Assembly: GCA_046590705.1 (NCBI GenBank)
Contig: JBKJUK010000351.1
Location: 1 to 9,611 of the forward strand
Reading direction: 5' to 3'
From: JBKJUK01 sp046590705
GTDB taxonomy: Bacteria; Acidobacteriota; Thermoanaerobaculia; Gp7-AA8
DNA length: 9,611 nucleotides
Made by a program: the position numbers and the translations under genes. This document shows positions 1 to 4,679 of this stretch, one piece after another (the stretch's first letter is position 1; every line of letters starts with the position of its first letter). The notes under the pieces are model-generated. The model did not search any database, had not been told where the DNA came from, and was given only the letters and a program-made list of their open reading frames with translations.

Positions 1-182
1 GTCGGGAAACCTCTCTCCCGTGCGAAGCGATGGATTTCCTGCAGTTCGTATCGTCTATGCCCGCCGACCGTCCTCACCGAGCGCAGGGTGTTCTCGTCGG
101 TCCACCGCTTGACGCTCGAAACGCCTACTTTTAAGCTGCGCGCCACGTCGGTGCTGGTCCAGAGTAGTTTCGGTCGATCCAC
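1..182 (-). CDS. Partial helix-turn-helix regulator, MerR/excisionase-type N-terminus
   Basis: This is the first 60 codons of a gene that runs off the left edge. The frame is open from a GTG at 182-180, and an in-frame stop lies upstream, so GTG is the only ordinary start; no strong ribosome binding site precedes it. The peptide reads as a winged helix-turn-helix. LWTSTDVARSLKVGVSSVKRW (about residues 7-27) is the two-helix DNA-reading part. RTVGGHRRY (37-45) is the wing typical of MerR/BldC/excisionase-like domains. HRFARERG follows as the next helix. Such domains bind DNA and are often fused to a sensor, for example a B12-binding domain, but the sensor part is outside the window and cannot be named. 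The gene is divergent from the PYP-EAL operon, sharing about 130 bases of upstream DNA, so it may regulate that operon; this is inference. The domain call is fairly sure and the full protein is unknown. Confidence 0.75.
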   Translation of the reverse strand, partial: MDRPKLLWTSTDVARSLKVGVSSVKRWTDENTLRSVRTVGGHRRYELQEIHRFARERGFP

Positions 183-311
183 GTCGGAGAAACTAACATG
201 AAAAGCCGACTTGATAATAAAAAATCGTTCAATAAGTCCATTTTAGCTTTGAATTCGTTGTTAGGAATGTATCGGCACCGAATCCGAACAGAAAAAGTTG
301 GAGGTCTCAAA
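183..311. promoter_or_regulatory. AT-rich divergent intergenic region
   Basis: This stretch between the leftward HTH gene and the first PYP gene is clearly more AT-rich than its surroundings, especially about 198-270, as expected for back-to-back promoters. TTGATA at 211-216 and TTGAAT at 249-254 resemble -35 boxes, but neither has a convincing -10 at 16-18 bases, so no specific promoter is called. No clear operator palindrome was seen. Confidence 0.35.
300..305 (+). promoter_or_regulatory. Shine-Dalgarno site that fixes the PYP1 start
   Basis: GGAGGT lies six bases before ATG 312. It favours the 126-residue product over a longer in-frame form from ATG 198, which itself has a weaker GGAG at 186-189. 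Confidence 0.7.
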
Positions 312-692
312 ATGATGGACGGTGTGGCGAAGTTGAACGACTCAGATTTCGAGTCGATCGAAAAGATGGATGCGAAAGAACTCGACAAACTTCCTTTCGG
401 AGCGATTCGGCTGGACTCAGAAGGAAAAATTCTGAGCTTCAATACGCACGAGGCAGAGTTGACGGGACGAGTACCTGAGAAGGTCATCGGGAAGAACTTC
501 TTCACCGAGGTCGCTCCCTGCACAAACGTGCAAGCCTTCGCCGGACGCTTCAGGGAAGGTGTACAGAAGGAAGACATGCACGTGATCTTCCCTTACAAAT
601 TCGATTTCGAGATGGCGCCGCGGGATGTGACGGTGACTCTTTTCTACAGCAAGCAGACCAAGAGCTCCTGGGTCTTCGTGCGAGAAGACTAA
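312..692 (+). CDS. Photoactive yellow protein homologue, copy 1 (Phe at Y42 position)
   Basis: This 126-residue protein matches the length and fold signature of photoactive yellow protein (125 residues in Halorhodospira halophila), a cytosolic PAS-fold blue-light receptor that carries p-coumaric acid on a cysteine thioester. LPFGAIRLD (27-35), GKNFFTEVAPCT (60-71) and WVFV (120-123) align with the PYP core at a constant offset of one. Cys70 corresponds to C69, Glu47 to E46, Thr51 to T50 and Arg53 to R52. Tyr42 is replaced by Phe43 and Tyr98 by Phe99. The start is set by GGAGGT at 300-305. It is the first gene of a PYP-EAL-PYP-PYP operon, with 23 bases to the EAL gene. Retention of the anchor Cys suggests it can bind chromophore. 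A chromophore-free PYP-like role remains possible, because no chromophore synthesis genes are in the window. Confidence 0.9.
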   Translation: MMDGVAKLNDSDFESIEKMDAKELDKLPFGAIRLDSEGKILSFNTHEAELTGRVPEKVIGKNFFTEVAPCTNVQAFAGRFREGVQKEDMHVIFPYKFDFEMAPRDVTVTLFYSKQTKSSWVFVRED

Positions 693-715
693 GATCAGAC
701 TTGTAGAGCAGACCA

Positions 716-1453
716 GTGCAGACGGACTCTCAGACACTCAGCCAGCAGGAAGCCATTCTCGATGGCCTGCTGGGACCTGCGCAGATCCGAATCGCGGTTC
801 ACGGGATTCACGATCTCGCACGTGATGGCGAGATCATCGGGGTGGAAGCGCTGATGCGCGGCCCGCGAGGTACGCCTTTCGAAACGCCACCTCTCGCTTT
901 TGCGATGGCCGCGACCCTGGGCATGCTCGAACGACTGGATAGCCACTGCATCCGTCTGGCGGCCACGCTCCGCACCGAAGGTCTGCTGTTCCTGAACGTA
1001 CATCCTCGCACTCTGGTTGGACATGAAGACTTCTGGGCGACGGTAGGTAGTTTCGGTGGCGAGACGTCACGACCGCCGTCCGAAGTCGTCTTCGAAATCG
1101 TGGAACATTCTCCAGCCCGTGAATCGGATCTGGCGAACGCGTTGCGTGAACTTCGTTCGCTCGGGTTCAGAATTGCGGTCGATGATCTTGGTGAGGGGAT
1201 GTCCGGACTGCGACGCCTGGTCGAAATCGCTCCCGATTTTGCCAAGATCGATCAGTTCTTCACGCGCGACATCGATAGTAATCGAGCGAAACGCAGCGTC
1301 GTTTCGGCGATCGCGGCGATGGGAAGGGACATGGGTATCACCATCATTGCCGAGGGTGTGGAAACCGAGAACGAACGAAGCGTGCTGATCGATCTTGGAA
1401 TTCCCCTCGCGCAGGGCTACATTTACGGAACACCCAAAGAGGTGATCGGATGA
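716..1453 (+). CDS. Stand-alone EAL-domain c-di-GMP phosphodiesterase
   Basis: This 245-residue protein is essentially one EAL domain, the class that hydrolyses cyclic-di-GMP to pGpG. Visible family motifs are EAL itself (VEALMRG, E44), N94 in LNVHP, E127 in FEIVE, the DD pair D156-D157 in VDDLGEGMSGL (usual form DDFGTGYSSL), FAKID with K177, IAEGVETE (E213, E216) and AQGYIYG (Q233). The main metal-binding and catalytic positions are therefore kept, so activity is likely. There is no signal peptide, membrane segment, REC or PAS domain, so input must come from partner proteins. The start is GTG 716, 23 bases after the PYP1 stop, with no strong ribosome binding site, which suggests dependence on upstream translation. 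The stop overlaps the ATG of the next PYP gene as ATGA. Placement between PYP genes implies light-linked control of c-di-GMP; this is inference. Confidence 0.9.
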   Translation: MQTDSQTLSQQEAILDGLLGPAQIRIAVHGIHDLARDGEIIGVEALMRGPRGTPFETPPLAFAMAATLGMLERLDSHCIRLAATLRTEGLLFLNVHPRTLVGHEDFWATVGSFGGETSRPPSEVVFEIVEHSPARESDLANALRELRSLGFRIAVDDLGEGMSGLRRLVEIAPDFAKIDQFFTRDIDSNRAKRSVVSAIAAMGRDMGITIIAEGVETENERSVLIDLGIPLAQGYIYGTPKEVIG

Positions 1454-1854
1454 CCGCTGATTCAGGTTCCCGTGTAGTGGTACCGCGTGAAGTTCTTGGG
1501 GAGATTGACGGACTCTCCAACTCTGAGATCGACGCTCTGCCTTTCGGCGCGATCCAGCTCGACTTGAGCGGCACAATTCTGAAGTTCAACGAGTACGAGG
1601 CGAATCTTTCTGATCGCAGAGCACCCGATGCCATCGGCTTGAACTTCTTCACTGACGTCGCTCCCTGCACCAACGTGAGAGATTTTCATGGAAGATTCGC
1701 TGAGGGTGTGAAGAGCGGTCATCTCCATGTGACCTTTCCATACCGTTTTCTCTTCAAGCCAATGGCGCGGAACGTAGAGGTGACGCTCTTCTACAGCGAC
1801 CCCACTGGTACGGTCTGGGTTTTTGTGCAGGAGAAGGGACCGGCAGTTTCATGA
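1450..1854 (+). CDS. Photoactive yellow protein homologue, copy 2 (Phe at Y42 position)
   Basis: This 134-residue PYP-family protein begins at ATG 1450, which overlaps the EAL stop codon as ATGA, so the two are probably translationally coupled and made together. The family core is LPFGAIQLD (30-38), NFFTDVAPCT (65-74) and VWVFV (122-126). The chromophore cysteine is Cys73. Glu50 matches E46 and Arg56 matches R52. Tyr42 is replaced by Phe46 and Thr50 by Ser54, and the Gly51 position is Asp55. The Lys of the usual GKNFF is Leu64. The N-terminal cap is about four residues longer than in classic PYP and a short tail follows the last strand. The conserved Cys and Glu argue for a photoactive protein with an altered chromophore pocket. 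Direct contact with the EAL protein is suggested by coupling but not shown. Confidence 0.9.
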   Translation: MTADSGSRVVVPREVLGEIDGLSNSEIDALPFGAIQLDLSGTILKFNEYEANLSDRRAPDAIGLNFFTDVAPCTNVRDFHGRFAEGVKSGHLHVTFPYRFLFKPMARNVEVTLFYSDPTGTVWVFVQEKGPAVS

Positions 1855-1891
1855 AGTTCGGCAGAACCACCAACTGAAAAGGACGAGAAGA

Positions 1892-2293
1892 ATGGCGATG
1901 CAGAAGATTGTCGTAAGTCCCGAGGCGATTGAAAAAGAGATCGGCTCGATGACGGAAGCAGAGATCGATGAGCTCCCCTTCGGAGCAATCGAACTCGACC
2001 TCGACGGAAAAGTCCTGAAGTACAACAGATTCGAAGAGGATCTCGCCGACAGGAAGCGGGAAGACGTCACCGGGAAGAACTTCTTCACCGATGTTGCTCC
2101 CTGTACGAAAGTGAAAAACTTCTTCGGCGTCTTTCAGGAAGGAACCCGAAGGAAAAGTCTCAACGAAGTCTTCGATTTCATGTTCATGTTCCGTGCTGGC
2201 GCGCGAGAGGTGCGAATCCGGATGATCTACAGCGATTCCCCTCGGCCGGGCGTCTGGATCTTCGTCACCCCGATCACCGGTCGATCAACTTAG
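1892..2293 (+). CDS. Photoactive yellow protein homologue, copy 3 (Tyr at Y42 position)
   Basis: This 133-residue PYP-family protein closes the operon. LPFGAIELD (28-36), GKNFFTDVAPCT (61-72) and VWIFV (121-125) mark the PAS/PYP fold. Cys71 is the chromophore anchor, Tyr44 matches Y42, Glu48 matches E46 and Arg54 matches R52; the T50 position is Ala52. It is thus the only copy with both classic hydrogen-bond donors to the chromophore. ATG 1892 follows an AAGGA-like purine run at about 1878-1883. A longer in-frame form from 1823 would overlap copy 2 and extend far past the family length, so it was not chosen. The gap from copy 2 is 37 bases. Divergence among the three copies shows that the duplication is not recent, which points to distinct roles. 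Confidence 0.9.
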   Translation: MAMQKIVVSPEAIEKEIGSMTEAEIDELPFGAIELDLDGKVLKYNRFEEDLADRKREDVTGKNFFTDVAPCTKVKNFFGVFQEGTRRKSLNEVFDFMFMFRAGAREVRIRMIYSDSPRPGVWIFVTPITGRST

Positions 2294-2336
2294 CCGCGAT
2301 TCTCACAATGTTTCTGCAGCGCGCTTGGATCGCGGC
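2293..2336. terminator. Possible bidirectional terminator hairpin between convergent genes
   Basis: GCCGCGAT (2293-2300) is the exact reverse complement of ATCGCGGC (2329-2336), with 28 bases between. It sits in the 47-base gap where the PYP operon and the yihY-like gene converge. There is no clear U-tract and the loop is long, so function is tentative. Confidence 0.3.
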
Positions 2337-2340
2337 CCGG

Positions 2341-3417
2341 CTACTTCATCGTCATCAACTTACGGAACCCGTTGATGAGAGTTCCGAGGACGGCGATGAC
2401 GCCGATGAGCGCACCCGCGAGCAGGCCGCCGGTGCCTGCCGCCAGCATTCCGCCACGTTTCGTCGCACGGGCGCCTTTCGACGACAGAGCGTTGGCGGGG
2501 CGCAGGCGGGGATGGTGCGCTTTGTTCACCGAACTGTCGCGGGGCGACATCCACGGCTGCGTACCGGCAGCATAGAGCTCCCGGTCCTTCCGAGACGAAA
2601 CCTCGGTGATTTCCGCTCCGAAGAAGAGAATCAATCCTGAGTAGTAAATCCAGACCAGCACAATGACCAACGATCCCGCTGCGCCGAATGCCGAGGAAGT
2701 TCCACTTCTGCCGAGGTACATTCCGATCCCGAACTTCCCGAGCACGAAGAGAAACGATGTGAATGCTGCGCCGCCCCAGACATAGCGCCACTCCACATGA
2801 CGGTCGGGAAGGTAGCGGAACATCAGCGCGAACAGACCTGTGACTACGGCGAAAGAGATTGCCACATTCGCAATCTGCCAGATCGTTTCTCCTCCCGGCA
2901 GACGACTTTCCATGAAGGAGCCCATCGCTGACAGTCCTGCGCTGACGACCAGACTCACCAGCAGCAGGAATCCCACGCCTAGCACCATGGCGAATGACAG
3001 GAACTTGTCTTTGATGGCACCGATGATGCCGCCCGACTTCTTCGGCGGAACCTCCCAGATCTCGTTGAAGGCGTCTTTCAACTGCGTGAAAACACCCGAA
3101 GCTCCGAAGAGAAGAGTGAGGGTTCCCAGAATGAGGGCGATGATGCCGCCCTCCTTCTCTTTGCCGGCGTTCGCGATCATCTCTTCGATCGCCTTCGCTG
3201 CGGCTTCTCCTGTTACCGATTGGAACGCATGCACAATTTCACCACGGGCCGCCTCAGCTCCGAAAGCCAATCCGGCGATGCTGATCGAAACCAGTAGAAG
3301 AGGAGCGATCGAGAAGAGCGTGTAATAGGCGAGTGCAGCGGCCAGACGCGGCGCCTTGTCATCCATCCAGTCTTTGCCGGCAAGCTTGAGTAATTCGAAT
3401 CCAGCTTTGAAATTCAT
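2341..3417 (-). CDS. YihY/BrkB-family inner membrane protein
   Basis: This 358-residue polytopic membrane protein belongs to the YihY/virulence factor BrkB family, once mislabelled RNase BN and still without a firm function. The family opening is clear: RLAAALAYYTLFSIAPLLL (24-42) forms the first membrane segment. Further hydrophobic stretches lie at about 91-112, 140-165, 182-202, 213-235 and 246-268, with FNEIWEVP (117-124), RYLPDRHVEWRYVWGGA (201-217), the LGRSGTSSAFGAAGSL region (235-250) and the final FFGAEITEV (265-273). After the usual domain end there is a basic linker (about 275-322) and an extra glycine/alanine-rich hydrophobic segment (323-347), probably another membrane helix. ATG 3417 has GGGAG about ten bases upstream. 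A GTG at 3474 would add 19 hydrophilic residues and is less likely. It is transcribed toward the PYP operon and has no evident functional link to it. Confidence 0.88.
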   Translation of the reverse strand: MNFKAGFELLKLAGKDWMDDKAPRLAAALAYYTLFSIAPLLLVSISIAGLAFGAEAARGEIVHAFQSVTGEAAAKAIEEMIANAGKEKEGGIIALILGTLTLLFGASGVFTQLKDAFNEIWEVPPKKSGGIIGAIKDKFLSFAMVLGVGFLLLVSLVVSAGLSAMGSFMESRLPGGETIWQIANVAISFAVVTGLFALMFRYLPDRHVEWRYVWGGAAFTSFLFVLGKFGIGMYLGRSGTSSAFGAAGSLVIVLVWIYYSGLILFFGAEITEVSSRKDRELYAAGTQPWMSPRDSSVNKAHHPRLRPANALSSKGARATKRGGMLAAGTGGLLAGALIGVIAVLGTLINGFRKLMTMK

Positions 3418-3504
3418 TTTCCCGCGGCTCCCATCTCGACAGCGAGAGCAATGGGTATGCCGATCGATTCTCACCTCTGACGGTACCCGCCCGTATCACG
3501 ACGT

Positions 3505-3681
3505 CGTCATTCCGATGAGCCGCGCAAATCGAGCGCGTTCCGCAGTCGAAACTGCGAAGAGGAATCTCCGGTCCGCGCCGACGCAACGTATCGCTACGAC
3601 GTCGCGTCGCGGAACGGAGATTCCTCTTCGCATACTCACCGCTCAAGGTTTCAGAAGCATCGCCTGCTCATCGGAATGTCG
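3505..3681. repeat. Nested palindromic dispersed element, full copy
   Basis: The outer arms are CATTCCGATGAGC (3508-3520) and its exact complement GCTCATCGGAATG (3666-3678). The inner arms are TGCGAAGAGGAATCTCCG (3553-3570) and its exact 18-base complement (3615-3632). A further small stem, GACGC/GCGTC with ACGTA/TACG, lies in the centre. The right half (3622-3678) recurs at 9191-9247 with the same 33-base spacer, so this is a repeat family and not a one-off hairpin. It occupies most of the gap between the divergent membrane-protein genes and contains no credible reading frame. Similar palindromes with an ATTCC...GAGGAATC layout occur as dispersed repeats in several phyla; whether this belongs to such a family is inference. 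Confidence 0.8.
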
Positions 3682-3705
3682 TTGCGATAAAGGAGGTGTT
3701 CCTCA

Positions 3706-3864
3706 TTGCGCTCACTCGCGCCAGGAATTGTGTCGGATCGCGTTGTGAACGCAGTGTGCCCGAGCTTGACGGTCATGCTCGCGCGAATACTTCTGAGGCC
3801 GCCGTATCATTCATCGACTTTACGGTGCGCATCCCTGACAATAGGAAGAAGGGAGTGCGCGTGA
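3706..3864 (+). CDS. Possible small ORF coupled to the TVP38 gene
   Basis: A near-perfect ribosome binding site, AAAGGAGGTG (3689-3698), is followed by TTG 3706 and a 52-codon frame. The frame ends in TGA 3862-3864, overlapping the GTG 3861 start of the next gene as GTGA. The predicted peptide (LRSLAPGIVSDRV... ending GRRECA) matches nothing I recognise and has no clear membrane or DNA-binding motif. A weak promoter candidate lies inside it. It could be a leader ORF or chance. Confidence 0.2.
   Translation: MRSLAPGIVSDRVVNAVCPSLTVMLARILLRPPYHSSTLRCASLTIGRRECA
3766..3794 (+). promoter_or_regulatory. Weak promoter candidate upstream of the TVP38 gene
   Basis: TTGACG (3766-3771) matches five of six bases of a -35 box. 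The -10 side is poor: AATACT (3786-3791) is only 14 bases away and other spacings give worse hexamers. It is listed because it is the best match in the gap before the GTG at 3861. Confidence 0.2.
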
Positions 3865-4559
3865 GCACAGACGAATCGACGGCAGGGAAAAAATCGAGGA
3901 AGTGGCTTGGCCCACTGATTTTTCTCGTTGCAGCTGCTCTGCTTTTCGCGGCGATCTACTTCTCACCGCTCCGCGAGTATCTCAACCCGAAGAAGGCGTC
4001 GGACTGGCTGCAGTCGATCGGTGATCACTGGTGGGCTCCGCTGGTTTTCATCGGCCTTTACTGCGTCGTCAACGTGCTGCTTCTCCCTGCCACGGTTCTC
4101 TCGCTTGCGGCTGGCGTGGTGTGGGGATGGTGGCAGGGTGGTCTCTGGGTGCTCGCGGCATCGACCATCGCCTCGGCGATTCCTTACTTCATCGCCCGCT
4201 CCGGTTCAGAATGGGTCGAGTCGTTGATCGCAAAACGAGCGGGGAAGCTCTACGAGAGCCTTAAAAAAGAAGGTTTCATGACGCTGCTCTTACTTCGTCT
4301 GATCCCGATTGCTCCTTACAACATTCTCAACTATGCGGCAGGGCTGGCGTCGATCAAGCCTCGCGATTATCTGCTGGCGACATTCATCGGAACCATCCCC
4401 GGTATCTTCATCTTCACCTACCTGGCAGATTCCATTGCCGCCGGTGTGATCAGTAATGGCCAGGCCTTTATTCGCATCCTGATCGCGGGTGCACTGCTCG
4501 GTGCGCTGGCGCTCGTATCCAGACTGTTCGCCGGCAGACTTCGAAAGAAGCTCGAGTAG
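3861..4559 (+). CDS. TVP38/TMEM64 (DedA superfamily) membrane protein
   Basis: This 232-residue inner membrane protein of the TVP38/TMEM64 family carries a VTT domain. DedA-superfamily members are linked to lipid transport or scrambling and envelope homeostasis, but the substrate here is unknown. An N-terminal membrane segment lies at about 16-34. The VTT core follows: LLLPATVLSLAAGVVWGWW (73-91), a helix ending in YFIAR (109-113), the cytosolic stretch with LYESLKKEGF (130-139), then LLLLRLIPIAPYNILNYAAGL (142-162) with its conserved R-x-x-P-x-x-P-x-N layout, FIGTIPGIFIFTYL (175-188) and a last helix (203-223). GTG 3861 is chosen because GGGA (3851-3854) sits six bases before it and the length then fits the family. 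A GTG at 3696 would add 55 poorly composed residues. It precedes tal-pgi by 120 bases on the same strand. Confidence 0.88.
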   Translation: MSTDESTAGKKSRKWLGPLIFLVAAALLFAAIYFSPLREYLNPKKASDWLQSIGDHWWAPLVFIGLYCVVNVLLLPATVLSLAAGVVWGWWQGGLWVLAASTIASAIPYFIARSGSEWVESLIAKRAGKLYESLKKEGFMTLLLLRLIPIAPYNILNYAAGLASIKPRDYLLATFIGTIPGIFIFTYLADSIAAGVISNGQAFIRILIAGALLGALALVSRLFAGRLRKKLE

Positions 4560-4627
4560 CGCGCCCGCTTCGGGGCCGAGAGTCCTGCAAGGGCGCGCAC
4601 AATTTCCTGCGGGAGAGCGCAGTGACC

Positions 4628-4675
4628 ACACCTCCGCCGAGGAGCGGCGATACAATGCCCGCGCCTCGGAGGTGT
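4628..4675 (+). promoter_or_regulatory. Candidate RBS-masking hairpin and -10 box before tal-pgi
   Basis: ACACCTCCG (4628-4636) is the exact complement of CGGAGGTGT (4667-4675). The right arm contains the strong Shine-Dalgarno GGAGGTG (4668-4674), seven bases before the TTG start. If both arms are transcribed, the site could be hidden in a stem. However, TACAAT (4651-4656) between the arms looks like a -10 box. A transcript starting just after it would lack the left arm. No good -35 was found. Confidence 0.3.
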
Positions 4676-4679
4676 TCCA

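Noticed and set aside
244..251. TAGCTTTG resembling a Bacteroidetes -7 promoter box
   Set aside because: No matching -33 TTTG at the right distance, and base composition and Shine-Dalgarno use do not suggest Bacteroidetes.
198..311. Extended N-terminus for PYP1 from ATG 198
   Set aside because: GGAG at 186-189 could support it, but the added 38 residues are AT-rich, lie outside the PYP family length, and a better ribosome binding site precedes ATG 312.
131..577. A 148-residue minus-strand frame opposite PYP1
   Set aside because: It is antisense to the PYP gene and overlaps the start of the HTH gene in another frame; no family features. The similar minus frames opposite PYP2 and PYP3 arise because the copies share conserved codons.
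2308..2640. Plus-strand frames opposite the yihY-like C-terminus
   Set aside because: Antisense to a supported membrane protein gene and without recognisable features.
2341..3417. RNase BN annotation for the YihY-like protein
   Set aside because: This name came from an early misassignment of the family; the sequence is a polytopic membrane protein with no nuclease motif.
3418..3474. GTG 3474 start for the YihY-like gene
   Set aside because: It would add a Cys/His/Arg-rich stretch atypical of the family N-terminus; ATG 3417 has a better-placed Shine-Dalgarno.
3696..3860. Extended N-terminus for the TVP38 protein from GTG 3696
   Set aside because: The GTG is inside the AAAGGAGGTG ribosome binding site itself, and the added 55 residues have no membrane or signal character.
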